Source of the DNA: Coptis chinensis | Taxonomy: Eukaryota; Streptophyta; Magnoliopsida; Ranunculales; Ranunculaceae | Assembly (NCBI GenBank): GCA_015680905.1 | Contig: CM027385.1 | Coordinates: 18,110,501-18,174,500 of the forward strand | Length of the DNA stretch: 64,000 bases | Direction of reading: 5' to 3' | In this document: positions 20,931 to 31,898 of the stretch, one piece after another | Layout of the letters: each line of letters begins with the position of its first letter | How positions within the stretch are numbered: position 1 is the stretch's first letter | The notes under the pieces: model-generated | Seen by the model: the letters and a program-made list of their open reading frames with translations, nothing else | The model's database searches: none | What the model was told of the DNA's origin: nothing | Program-made: the position numbers and the translations under genes

Positions 20931-23705
20931 TCGAAAAAGAATTCCTGCAACTCTTTTGCACCGCTTCTTTACCACTTCAGTCCCCCGCTTGCCAACAACC
21001 ATTCATCCCTTGATGCTATGGCGGAAGATGAATTTTTCAATCTCTATCCCAATGATCCTTTTGACCCACCTATTGAGGAATGTCTTGCATATATCAAGAT
21101 TTCTAATGATATGGACTTGAGAGCTCTAGGCGAGAATCATTCACCTTCCTCACCAATATTCCCCACCCTCCACCTTTTCAAAGGAACCTCGAGTTTGCAC
21201 TCGATCCTTTAGTTTCTCTTGTGCTTCATGATTTTTTAAATCCACCTAGTAAACAAATACTTCCCAAGGATAAACCACTTGACACCTTCATTTTCAGACT
21301 TGAGACAGTCCCTAACTACCATGAATGAGTTTTGTGCTAAACCCACATCCTCATTTTTTCCATGCTTTTTCTCTAAAACTTATCCCAATCCACCATATCT
21401 TCCACAACCATTCACTTTTCCACACTTATTCACTAGGACACCCTCTCGTTCAAAGATGAAACATAAGGTGCATGCTCGGTTATGTTATAGGTCTATCCGA
21501 CTTTGCTTTCATTCCACTAGGTTGCGTCGTAGGAAATCTTGGTGCTTGATTGTGTTTGGATATGTTTTCTGTGATATTTATTTATGGAACGATCCACAAC
21601 TATTTCGGTTGTTGATATATGATAAACTGCATATTCATACATATATTTAGATAAAGTCTCGAGTATCTGACTATAAACGACTCAATTTTTGTGTTTGGTG
21701 CATTTCCTTTCATTTCCATATATTGGTGAATGCACCATTCAGGTAACCGGGCCCTCCCTATGGAGTGTGTGGTTGTAAGTACCGGATCCTAAGTCCACGG
21801 TTCACATAATTCACGTTTTCCACTCTTGCATGTTTTCTTGGTTTTTTGAGTCATGTTCTCTATGGTGTGAATTATGTCTTTACTGCTTATTGTTTTCCTT
21901 TATATTAAACCTAATTCATAAAAAGTAAAAAAGTTTAAAGCTATAAAAATAGTAATCTAGCAAGTCTCGAATCGACCTTAAAAGACCCAAGTTTTCGTAC
22001 AATACCAACTTTAAGAGTATAGGCCAAACAAAAATTTCAAACTTAAAAAGAGTTTTCCAATTTTGTTTGGGGGTGCATGATTTTGGTATTCATTTCAAAT
22101 CTTCTTGCCACCCTAAGCCTGTCATGTTTACTCCAATTAGAGTTTGTGTTAGTTAGTGCGTATGCTTTAATTGTGCTTCATATTATCATATCATCTTTAC
22201 AATATTTACATTACAATTGCCAATTTTTGCCACGTTTCTATGGTAAATTCTTTCCTTATCTCTTTACACTTTGAGGACAAAGCGTTGATTGTTTGGAGGT
22301 GGGATAGAAACATTTGCAAAAATTAGACACTTTTAGGATGTAAATTATGCACTTTTATTTATAAAATGTTAAAAATTATAAAAAATTAGTTAGTTACATA
22401 ATTTAATTGTGCTATTGAATTGTTTCATGAACCCCCTTCTCCCAAATTGTTTGGGGTGGTATAGAAACACGATGTAAATGTTAAGCACATATTAGGTTGT
22501 ATATTACGTATTATTTGTCTTAAAATTAATAAAAATAAAAATAAAAATAAAAAAAAAAAAAAAAGTTTATGCTATACACTTAGGAATATTGGTATTGTTT
22601 CTTTCTCTATGCTCTTAATAATCTAGAAGTCTCAATGTAGCTTTTGCATTAGAATAGTTTTTAGAAACTTAGGTTAATATGTAGGTAATAATCGTTGCAT
22701 CTATCTATAAATATATTACATGAGTATCTATGATTGTTTGGCAGTAAGTTTCTGAAATCTAGGCTAGAGTACTTATTCTACAAATCCTGTGAGAATATAG
22801 CCTAAAGCCTTATATGAGTGAAACATTTGAGAAATGACACAAGGGAGAAGTATATTCCGAATAGAGAAATCACACGTCCACTTGCTTGATCACTAAAGCA
22901 TATCCTAAGCGAGAATTTAGGCCCCCTTTGGATCGATATAGCCAGAAATTCAAAAGCCAAAGAAAAAGAAAAAAATATGGCTAAGGATGGAAACAAAGTG
23001 TAGAAGCAAAAGTAAATAACAAGGTTTTCTCTAGTTACATAATATGAAGACTCTTTTATCTCAGACTTGTCCTTTTTGAATATCCATTTCCTTCCTTCTT
23101 AAACCATCTCCTAATCCCCGAAACACCTAATAAAGACCTCTAGCTCAATTAGGAATAGGTTAGTATGATAGTAAGTGGCAGATGTGTTTGATCGACTCCG
23201 ACTTCCTTGTGTGTCATTGAGATTTTAAGGTAAAGTGTGCCCACTGCGCACTAGAGTAGTGAAACTTGAGTGGAAAAATCAGAGTGTTGTATCTTGACTA
23301 TTATTGTGATAACCTACTTAAGGACGCTATTCCGAGTTTCATAAATGGACCTGCTATTGCATTTCATAGTATTACTAATTGTATATATGTTTATTGTAGA
23401 TGATTGATTATTATGCATATATTAGCTTAGGTTTTTGACTTGGTTATTCTTGTTCATAGCTAGTGAGATGTATAGATAATTTGGAGCATGAATAAGGAAA
23501 CAATAGTTTTCTTTCTTAGTCGTTGTAGTATAGATGAAGTTTGTGAGTACCTTCACTGGAAAACTCTCATGAGGCTATAACTCGTCCACTAGGGAATTCC
23601 TAGTGGTTTAAGGCCTTGTTGCATATGGTCAATGCAATCGCACTCAGCGAAACGAGAGTAGTTAGAACTCTATTTTTGGTCACTTATTCTAATTTCTCAT
23701 ATTTG
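20931..23705. other. Element A region where pol should be, and 3' non-coding region
   Basis: No RT, RNase H or integrase motif is found in any frame. 21018-21650 has short open frames with many Pro, Phe and Leu and one Trp-containing segment near 21590 (DIYLWNDPQLFRLL) that is not in element C; it may be an unrelated old ORF or replaced sequence. From about 21720 the sequence matches element C's segment just after integrase (GGGCCCTCCCTATGGAGTGT; complement near 59170). Polypurine-like motifs recur at 22062-22075, 22270-22304 and 22449-22460. The rest matches elements B and C. Confidence 0.6.
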
Positions 23706-23740
23706 CTTGAGGACAAGCAAAATGCTGTTTGGGGGTGGTT
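23706..23740 (+). promoter_or_regulatory. Polypurine tract of element A
   Basis: GCTTGAGGACAAGCAAAATG then CTGTTTGGGGGTGGTT, directly before the 3' LTR. The LTR's first base is C instead of T here (CGATAAG), a mutated terminus. Confidence 0.85.
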
Positions 23741-25253
23741 CGATAAGAGCCCAAAACTGTAGGTTTAACCCCTTAACAATCGTACTTTTAGACCAATTAT
23801 GTGAATAATAAGTAAGAGTTAATACTGATTACGTGTTTTTATGCATTTCAGGTCTTCAAAGTCCATTATGTGCAAAATGCCAATTTAGCGAGATAAAGGA
23901 GCAAAGGTCGGTTGCTAAGGAGTTCTGTGATTAAAGGCCAAGATTCAAGAAGACAAAGCCTCTGTAAAGCCCGGTCAAAAGATGAAAAGTCAAAGTCCAC
24001 GCGGGCATAAACAGTGCACAAAGCTAACAGAACTTCCGAAGACCATATCTTTGGACTCAGACCTCGGAATTGGGCCTACCTTACGTTAAAACGACCGGCT
24101 CGGAAAGAGCTTTCCAATGGTCCAAGCCTTAGCCCAATCAGAGGAGAAAAAGTGGACGAAAAGTCTGTCAAAGTAAACTGCAGCTGAAGAGGCCTTTTTG
24201 TACTGAAAGAATTGGGTTTTGGGCCTGATTCTCTGGCCCAAAACATGACTCCAAGCCCATGCACGATTTTTGGATCTGAATGTATAAAAACCAAAGCTTC
24301 ACTCTTTGTTAATGGTAGATAGTTAGACCTAGATTAAAGATTAGATTAGTAGCCTCCATTAATTAATTCTAGATCTAGTTTTCCTTAGATTTAATTAGTT
24401 TAATTTAATTAGTTTCATATCTTGTTTTTATTTAATTCCTTGAATGATTGTTCGTCATTTAATTAGATAAATAAAATAGTTATTATTATTCAATTTCGAT
24501 TTTTATCATTTGCATTTATAGATCTAGTTTAAATTCTTGTTCTTATTTCATTCTTAGTTAATTAATTAGATTTCAATTATTGTTTAATTTAGATTAGTAA
24601 AGTTAGAATTTTGATATGATGTGTAGTTATAATTCAATGGGAAATGATGGGTTGATGACTCAAGGCTAAAACCTCCATTAGAGGGGTTGATGAAGCCTTG
24701 ATGAAAACTTAATGGTTTAGTGTAGAAGCGTTGTAGAATCTATTCCACTCTAGAAGGTCGTGATTCGCCATGAGAATGGGTGGGTGACCTCACATGCTAG
24801 TTAGTATTTGGTAGAAATGCCATGAACACCAGGGATTAGAACTCGAAATTCTTGCCGTAAGAACTTAAGAATCGAGATACAAGAATCTATGCTAGGTTAT
24901 CAAGTTGGATTCGAGGTAGATTCAATTCCCCTCTAATCCTTTATCTAGATTAAAAAACAATCATATTTCCATAGCATTCGTAGTTTAAATTCAAATAATC
25001 AATTTCATATTGTATCGTAGTATAGTTCCCCCTCGTAAAACTCTCATAGACTTAAGACCGACTAATTATACTAGAAAACATTCCATGCTAGAGCACTAGG
25101 AGTGGAATGAATTTGTTACTCCACTCTATCTCGATAGAATTGAGAGTAGAAACTTTGATAAAAATAAGCATCATAAGATAAGTTTAGTTTTACTTGCGTT
25201 TAGAGTTCATCGCTTTATTTCGTAGGTAGACTATTCAATTTTATCTTTTATCA
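23741..25253 (+). repeat. 3' LTR of element A
   Basis: Same length and content as 16244-17756; ends CTTTTATCA followed by the CCTAT duplication at 25254-25258. TATAAAA at 24283-24289. Confidence 0.92.
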
Positions 25254-25258
25254 CCTAT
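25254..25258. repeat. Target-site duplication of element A, right copy (CCTAT)
   Basis: Matches 16239-16243. The base after it resumes MULE coding sequence on the - strand. Confidence 0.92.
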
Positions 25259-25311
25259 TCTTGATGGAATCCAAAATTTGTTTAGGCTTTATTCAACACT
25301 TACTCATCTCT
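25259..25311 (-). pseudogene. MULE coding sliver between two insertions
   Basis: These 53 bases, read on the - strand, continue the MULE protein from the FAR1 part (29476 side) into the segment after element A. The codons give MSKC, a TGA, then IKPKQILDSIKNR, matching the usual spacing between FAR1 and transposase domains (a KP.QIL..IK motif). Once element A and one CCTAT copy are disregarded, the frame runs on into YHENISSISQV at 16238 and below. Confidence 0.8.
25309..25311. repeat. Target-site duplication of the CACTA element (TCT, left)
   Basis: TCT before CACTACA; TCT again at 29476-29478. A 3-bp duplication is the hallmark of CACTA insertion. Confidence 0.85.
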
Positions 25312-25520
25312 CACTACAAAAAAACAGTCGATAAACGACAGTCAATGACTGTCGCTTTATGCCTAAAACTAGTGCTTCTGTCTATTGTTAGGGCCGTAAT
25401 AATAATCGCTGTAGTTTTTCAAAAACGACGGAATGGGACACCTGTTAAGTATATAAAAAAAATGACGGCTTTTAACACTTGTTTAATAAACAACGGCCTT
25501 CAGCACATGTTAATTTACAA
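25312..25520. repeat. Left terminal and subterminal repeats of the CACTA element
   Basis: Besides the CACTACA terminus there is a 19-bp hairpin palindrome CGACAGTCAATGACTGTCG at 25336-25354, followed by GACGGCTTTTAACA and AACAACGGCCTTCAGCA. Counterparts near the right end are ACAACAGCTATTAACCGTCA (about 29409-29428) and CACTGGCCGTTG. Confidence 0.7.
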
Positions 25521-26829
25521 TTTGTCCCGGTTCTTATTATAACTAAACCACAGCCAATAGCCGTCATTTATGCACCAATAACATTTGTGATGAATACACC
25601 ATTTTGCTGCATTGCACCTTGTACCTAATATTCATTCCAATCATATAAAGTCTATACACATAAAATGGAACATACACTGAATAAAAGCAATTGAAACACA
25701 GTAAAATTAATAAAATTAATAGAAACAATATATTTTCATACTTGCAAATTCAAAAAATCTTGATCCCATTTAACAATCTTCTTTACAAACAAGTCTTTAC
25801 GAGAACTTAAAAGTATTCATGCTACATCAATAAGTATGGGCTGGAGCCACAAAAGTTGTAGATCCCACTTCGTCAAACGTCATTCCTTCATCATCAAGCA
25901 ACTCAACATGAAAATCTTAAACCTTGTCCACTAAGATCCCGTACACATTTCATAGGAGGTATTCCCAGAGCTGCAACAGCAGAAGACATGTGCAACCTCA
26001 TAATCGTGTGAGAGAACCAACACAACGGTTGCAGCCACAAACTTACAGTACTAAGCTTGTAATCACATTAAGCACTCATTGATAAAGCAATATTAAAATT
26101 AGGATCACTTATAATCAGATTCAATGGTCCAACAACGACATATATCAAATTGTGAGCTATCTAAAACTAATCAAGTTAACTGCTAACAAAAGTATCAATG
26201 AAGTATTAGTGATCCACTAGAAGACAAGCACCATGCGAGGAAGTGCTAACAGATTACGGCCAAAGTACAAAACGGCTATTGGAAATATCGAGTTACAACC
26301 CTCATTAGAAAATAAATAAACATTCAATAACAACACTAAACCATAGTATGCAAACATGACAAAGGTGACCCACCTAGCAAGACAATATGCACAAGAAGTG
26401 ATCCGTGTCACACTTTAGGAAGTAAATAATGAAAATGCACCCCACAAATATTATAAGGACACTATAACAGGGAACCAAATCTAGGAATACCTTTTCCATA
26501 TAATATACAATATCTACAGCAAAGATAAGTAATTAAATCCAATTAACCTAACCAAGGTACACAACAAGGACCTCATTAGGCTGGTCACAAAGAGTAACCT
26601 AATAAGGTATGCAACAAGGAATCCCCATAAATTCAGTAAACCAATAACATATGCATACTTCAGTAATTTCCTTAGAAAGTATCTAGGATGCATTAAACCA
26701 TAAGTACTTCAATATATAAGCATACTGCAACTAGCTTGTAGATGTCACCCCATAGCCAATATTAAAAACTTAAGATACCTGATCAGATGTGGAGTTGGTA
26801 AAGATTGATTGTGTGTTTGTGATCAACTC

Positions 26830-27340
26830 CGAGTCCCTCGACTAATTTCTTGCATAGTGAGCAATGCGTTCACTTGTGACTGCATCCATAAGAGTACATG
26901 GTCTTGGAGACGCCACTATATACGCAAGTTTTGTCACGACCTTTTCCATCAACTCCAAAAACCTAACACAATTTTATCCCCATTATATTTTTAGCAAACT
27001 GTAAAAATGAACTCATAAAATTACACAAGAAATGAAAAACACACCTCTGAAATAGGGTCAAGATCCAAGTCTTTATATTTGATACACGGGTCACGAGCAA
27101 AAATTTCATGGATTTTTATCCTGTAAAATACTAAAATAAGAACAAAACCATAATCAATAAGATTAATTCCCTTGACCTTAAGAAAGTAAATATATAATTC
27201 ATACAAATTTCTGTCTAACTTCATCTGAAACCACCAGTCCATTCTTCCTAGTGTGAGTTGCATTGTGTCCACGTATATATTGATTAGTTCGGTAGGAAGG
27301 GTTAGGAGGATCATTAGCAACCTATGTAAAAAAAAACACA
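26830..27340 (-). pseudogene. Transposase_24-like gene remnant in the CACTA element
   Basis: On the - strand three pieces follow each other with plausible introns. The first has a THTRKNGLVVSDEV motif (about 27225-27290), the second has DPCIKYKDLDLDPISE (about 27046-27095) and the third has VFGVDGKGRDKT (about 26930-26966). The order, an H-TRK-DG motif, then an acidic DLD motif, then a G..GRGR motif, resembles the plant En/Spm-associated Transposase_24 family. Recognition is by motif spacing only, and stops are present. Downstream DNA to 25,880 contains further short open pieces I cannot place. Confidence 0.4.
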
Positions 27341-29430
27341 AAGTCGTATCACTATTCATAGATTTGGCACACTAGACTAACCCGACAAAAACAAAGCATT
27401 GTAAAGGGTTTTTATTAACCTTGCTTTGGATAAATACACCATAACCAAAAAAATAAATTCGCCATTAATAAAAAAAAAAAAAAAAAAGACGGAGATTACC
27501 TTCTAATTGGATGACTGTCAAGAGAGAGGCTTTAAAATAGGGCATAAAGAAATCCACCAGAACTAGAATCAAAGTGACGAACTAACACCAAAAATTAATC
27601 AAAACTTTCACTTTGGCAATTAATCAAACATTGGCAATTGATTATAGAAGAGATACAAAAAAAGGAATTTTCTAAGAAATTGGCCGTCGTATATTTATTT
27701 TGCTATGCGACAATTATTAATTCTAAGGAACCAACGATATGTAAATTAAAATTTCCATCAGTGAGTTGCTCAACTAACTTAGCTTCTAAGTCGGTGTTAA
27801 GTTTATTTAAGTTACGTAAGGTTAAAACGTTAACCCGACTTGCTAATTACCGTATGTGTCCGGTTTCGAGCGTAATTTACCAAATTACTCTTAACCAGAA
27901 TTCAAGACTTTACATGTCCCTCAATATCAATGGCACATGAAGTCTTAACAAAACAAACATCTACAAGAGAGTTCAAAACCATCACAACTTCAATATACAA
28001 GACCAATAGAATCTATAAATAATTTCACCATATGCATACACTAAGTCTATGCATTACCTAACTACAAAAAAAAGCATGAGTCCATGCATTAATATTCAAA
28101 GATTCACATAAATAAATGCCCCACACTTACCAGTATTTCTGCTACCCCAGCTGATCCTCACCTACTTGTCGCGTGTGGTTCTTCTTCAACGGACTTGTAT
28201 AATGCGCTTGTATGAACCTGTACAAACTGACATATAATAAGTCTTACTAATAGCAATAAAATTAAATATTTTAACTTACATGACATATTCATCGAATAAT
28301 GCACAAGTGCACAACCAGGTGGTAATAGCTATAACCTATATCAACACAAACACTTAAGGTTTTTCTAAATTTCTATACTCATAATCAGTCCCAACAAAAT
28401 TACATACTGATCCAAGATGATTAAATCTAGTTGTGGTCTACTTAACTTCATAGTGAGGAGGTCTAAAGTTAATTAATATGGATAGCATGTCATTCAATAG
28501 CATGCTAAAGTGAATTAATACACAACAGAAGTGAAACTGAGCTACCAATTGAGCCAATATAAGACTTATCATTTGCAATAGACTTCATAGGAATAGATAA
28601 ATAACAGTGAAATTCAAGCCACAAACATCACACAAACTGATCCAACAAAAATCCAGTGAACAAAAAACAAGCCACCAAATAGCCTTCAGCTGATAAATAA
28701 AACTAAATATACTAATCATGTATATACAACCCAACAACAATAAAACACGTGAAATCAAAATCTATTATATAGAATTTTGTGGTGCAAAATATTTTTCAAG
28801 CTAAAACACACTAATGTGGCTTTATGACCAAGCTAAAAAATTTGTTTGTGAAACTTCTAATGCAATTAACAATGAACCTAACATCAAATTTATCAGCTTT
28901 TAGGAAAAATTCAACCGTTTTGAGAAAAAAAAATGCAACGGAGTAAAACATAACAACAACAAAAATTAATTCTTTGACTAATAACAGCCATTAATAAAAT
29001 AATAAGACGAAAATTAACTGTTAATTGGACGCACTATTATAAAGAGAAATCCACCAGAGCCAGAACCTAAGTGAAGAACTGAAAGCATAAAAAAAGAGGA
29101 TAACGAGAAATTACATGAAACCTAAGTTCTTCAGACAAAGAGAACGAGAAATTACTTACCCGAAATCCTAGTTCTTGATGTTGAAGGAGAAGAGAGAGAA
29201 CTTAAAACCCTAGCTCTTGATGCGAGGTGAAGAGAGATAACTGAAATTTTGAGAAGTTTTCACCATAATTTTCGGATGACCTCGAAAAATCAAGCGTGAC
29301 CACTCAATATTTCACTTAAGTCTTAAGCGCGAATGGGCCCAATTTCTTAGATACATACTACCACGGCCTTTGAGTTACACAACTACAGCCACTGGCCGTT
29401 GTTCTATTACAACAGCTATTAACCGTCATT
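27341..29430. other. CACTA interior and right subterminal region
   Basis: AT-rich, with no gene recognised. 27638-27940 is an open + strand frame without family motifs. About 29000-29280 has a purine-rich composition with repeated GAGAAATTAC / CCTAGTTCTTGATG segments, perhaps the 5' leader of the - strand gene. The subterminal repeats are from about 29340 on. Confidence 0.45.
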
Positions 29431-29475
29431 TATCGCCTCATGCGGGTGTTGTTCTTTGGCCTATTTGGTGTAGTG

Positions 29476-29846
29476 TCTGACAAGTACTCGAACTCTGGAA
29501 CGGTCAGACGAGTAGCAAATGCATGTCCTTCAAGGGTCTTCGCCAATACATGGTTGTGAATACCATTTCTAACTTCTATTTTCCAACTATCGACAGTGCC
29601 GCATTGGAAAACACCTTTTAACTTAAATGGACATCCCAATTTCTTGGTTCCCGGCCTTCTCTTATTAGCCTTCCCTTCGCCTTCCTTCTTGTGTGACCGA
29701 TACACACCCGAGCACTCGCAAGCCAAATTCAATCTTGCTACTCGGTTTCCCTTGGCACACTCCGACTTTTCAATGACCACAACAACATTAACTTGTTTTT
29801 CTCTAGCGGTTGCCCAACCGATTGTCTCGCTACGTGTATGAAAGAC
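29476..29846 (-). pseudogene. MULE exon with FAR1 DNA-binding domain
   Basis: Enters at a splice acceptor (TGTTTAG, complement at 29847-29853) with VFHTRSETIGWATARE, then VVVVIEKSECAKGNRVARL, ACECSGVYRSHKK, KLGCPFKLKG, WKIEVRNGIHNHVL and TVPEFEYLSD. These are the WRKY-GCM1-like zinc-binding residues of a FAR1 domain (C, C, then HNH). It breaks at 29476 because of the CACTA insertion; the open frame runs a dozen residues into the CACTA end, which is not MULE. The domain binds the element's termini in known FAR1/MULE proteins. Confidence 0.88.
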
Positions 29847-29946
29847 CTAAACACATAAAAAACAACAACTATTATTAATACACTAATAAAATTACATTTA
29901 GGAAAAAAAAATTAAAAAAATGAAATAAATGCCTACTCCATCATAC

Positions 29947-30048
29947 CTCTTTTGTAGTAAAAATTTATATTGTATCACCTAAAATCGGTTGACAATCCAC
30001 GTCATTCGAGTTTGCAGAGGATCGGTTCTTGGATAGCGGCAAAGAATC
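29947..30048 (-). pseudogene. Probable MULE exon upstream of the FAR1 exon
   Basis: 102 bp bounded by an acceptor (TATATGTAG) and donor (GTATGATG) on the - strand, phase-compatible with the FAR1 exon (ends ...FTTKE, continues VFHTRSE). It contains one in-frame TAA. Composition (Ser, Asn and Asp-rich, then a hydrophobic piece) suits an N-terminal linker. Confidence 0.55.
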
Positions 30049-30149
30049 CTACATATAGAAGAATAAAACAAGAGTCTCAAACAATTTGCATTTAGGTAAT
30101 GAGGGATTTCAAAGTCACAAAAAAAATGAACTTCTAACTAAATTTAGTC

Positions 30150-30345
30150 CAAACGACCCAGTCATGTAGTTCTATAGAGGGTCCAAATGACCCAGCCATG
30201 TAGTTCCATAGAGGGTCCAAATGACCCAGCCATGTCGTTCCATAATGTCCCCAAACGACCCAGCCATGTCATTCCATAGTGTCCCCAAATGACCCAGCCA
30301 TATCGTTCCACAGTGTCCCCAAATGACCCAGCTATGTCGTTTGGC
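30150..30345. repeat. Tandem repeats, AAACGACCCAGCCATGTCG type (middle field)
   Basis: Five to six units of about 36 bp (AAATGACCCAGCCATGTCGTT then CCATAGTGTCCCC), in an intron or leader of the MULE gene. Close to the left field at 13425-13660. Confidence 0.8.
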
Positions 30346-30437
30346 CTAGGGTTTTGCATTCATTCAAGTATTTTGCATTCATTCATTGATTCAATCAATC
30401 AAGTGTTTTGTATTCATTCTAATCAAGTGTTACCTCA

Positions 30438-30644
30438 TTATTTAGGTTTGCACTTAATTTCTCGTCGACAATTTCTCGGCACCACATTTGCTCGACTAGT
30501 CGCATCTTCAAATTCTTCACCTTCACCTTCAACATTTTGTGCCACTTCTTCACTTTCAATATTTCTTCTATTTTCTCCTTCTCTAATTTGTTGTTGCACC
30601 TCAAACATTATCTCAATTGCTTCTTCTTCATCTTCGTGTTCCAT
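30438..30644 (-). pseudogene. Possible MULE first exon, acidic N-terminus
   Basis: On the - strand an ATG at 30644 opens MEHEDEEEAIEIMFEVQQQI, strongly acidic, with no stop for 68 codons. Position, strand and composition fit the N-terminus of a FAR1-type MULE protein, but no motif proves it. Confidence 0.35.
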
Positions 30645-30659
30645 TTAGAAAAACTTGAG

Positions 30660-31300
30660 TATTCTAATATGTATAGAAACTTGAGTATTCTATGTTAGGA
30701 GCAAGGATTTTGATGAAAAAAGGAGTAAGGAGGAGTAAATGAGAAACTTGAGTATTCTATGTAAGGAGTAAGGATTTTGATGAAAACAGGAGTAAGGAGG
30801 AGTAAATGAGAAACTTGAGTATTCTATATAGAGATATTTGAAATTTTGATATATTTCGAATAATTGAGTGAAATATATTTGTAAACCTTAAACCCTAAAC
30901 CCTAAACCCCAAACTAGTTTATTATTCACAATTGAAAAAAAAATGAAAAATAACAAGTTTGGATATAAAACAAATTATTATTTTAGATTTGGATAATTGA
31001 GTGAAATATGTTCAAAATTAAAATTTTTTATGTCGGTACGAAATTTGTTAACCCTGAACCCTAAACCCAAACCCCAAACCCCCAAACTAGTTTATGATTC
31101 AAAATTTGAAAAAGAAAATAAAAAATAACAAGTTTAGATATAAAACAAATTATTATTTCGGATAATTAAGTGAAGTATGTTGGTACAAAATTTCTAAACC
31201 CCAAACTAGTTTATGATTCACAATTGAAAAAAATAATAATAAATAACAAGTTTAGATATAAAACAAATTATTATTTTAGATTTTGGCATGTTTGATTACA
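30660..31300. repeat. Two blocks of degenerate tandem repeats
   Basis: 30665-30830: about two copies of a roughly 76-bp unit (AACTTGAGTATTCTATGTTA ... GGAGTAAGGAGGAGTAAATG). 30890-31290: about three copies of a roughly 150-bp unit (ACCCTAAACCCCAAACTAGT ... ACAAGTTTAGATATAAAAC). The CCCTAAA runs look telomere-like but are only two to three units. No gene. Confidence 0.65.
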
Positions 31301-31664
31301 TATTTTAACTTGGTTATATAGATACTATGTCATAACATATAAAGAGTGTAGAGTGCATGTAATTGTGTTGGTGTAACTAATTGTGTTGTTCCTAACCCAA
31401 TTTTTTAAATCGGATTTCAATTTTCCTAATTCAATTGGAATGTGTTGATAATTGATCATTACTAATTCAATTTTATAGCTAATTGTTTAAATAAATTATT
31501 GTACACTTATAATCGATTAATTATTTGTATTATAAGAAAAGTGTTCGGTGTTTATATATAAGAAAAGTGTAATTGGTGTTTATGTAATCAATTTTTATTG
31601 GTTAATCGGGCTAATCATTGGTTAATTAGGAATTTCCTTGGTTAAGAACTTCTCAATTATTTTA
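31301..31664. other. AT-rich spacer
   Basis: Nothing recognised. The segment AGAAAAGTGT...GGTGTTTAT is duplicated at about 31535-31585. Confidence 0.4.
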
Positions 31665-31898
31665 GTCCAAATGACTTCACCATATCGCCCCATAAAACCC
31701 TAAACGACCCAGCCATACCGCTTCCATGTGATACCAAACGGCATGGAATAGTTGTTTCAATGCACACACAAACGATGTGGTCAAGCCGTTTAAGTGTACA
31801 CTCAAACGATATGGTGGTACCGTTTGAGTGTATACTCAAACGACTTGGCCATATCGTTTGAGTGCGAAAACGACGTGGCCATATCGTTTGAGTGTATA
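31665..31898. repeat. Palindromic repeat field (right), first half
   Basis: Units of the form CTCAAACGATATGGCCATATC / GTTTGAGTGTATA; the core is a near-perfect palindrome (TCAAACGA ... TCGTTTGA). Split by element B; continues at 35753-35905. Confidence 0.8.
31894..31898. repeat. Target-site duplication of element B, left (GTATA)
   Basis: GTATA before TGATAAGAG; repeated at 35748-35752 after the 3' LTR. Confidence 0.88.

Larger units (their letters stand above)
16244..25253 (+). mobile_element. Complete Athila-like Ty3/Gypsy element A, non-autonomous, inside the MULE
   Basis: Two LTRs of about 1.51 kb, identical over long stretches (about 98% by eye), bounded by matching CCTAT duplications. 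Internal order: tRNA-Asp-like primer site, GC-richer leader, gag, zinc-knuckle remnant, aspartic protease core, a region without recognisable RT, RNase H or integrase, a long 3' non-coding region with repeated polypurine-like motifs, and the 3' polypurine tract. It lacks the ORF-A/ORF-B block found in C and D. Total 9010 bp. It is inserted in the coding region of the - strand MULE. With gag frameshifted and pol missing it depends on relatives such as C. Confidence 0.93.
25312..29475 (-). mobile_element. CACTA (En/Spm-type) transposon inserted in the MULE
   Basis: Begins CACTACAAAAAAACAG and ends TTTGGTGTAGTG, complementary termini of CACTA type, flanked by TCT. The subterminal regions carry repeats of the type ATAAACGACAGT / CGTCATTTAT / AACAACGGCC in both orientations, as expected for transposase binding sites. 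The interior is AT-rich with remnants of a - strand gene but no transposase (TNPD/Transposase_21) ORF, so it is non-autonomous or decayed. It interrupts the MULE between the FAR1 domain and the catalytic domain. Orientation is assigned from the remnant gene. Confidence 0.9.

Noticed and set aside
30890..31090. CCCTAAA runs as interstitial telomere
   Set aside because: Only two to three consecutive units, embedded in a longer tandem repeat that explains them.
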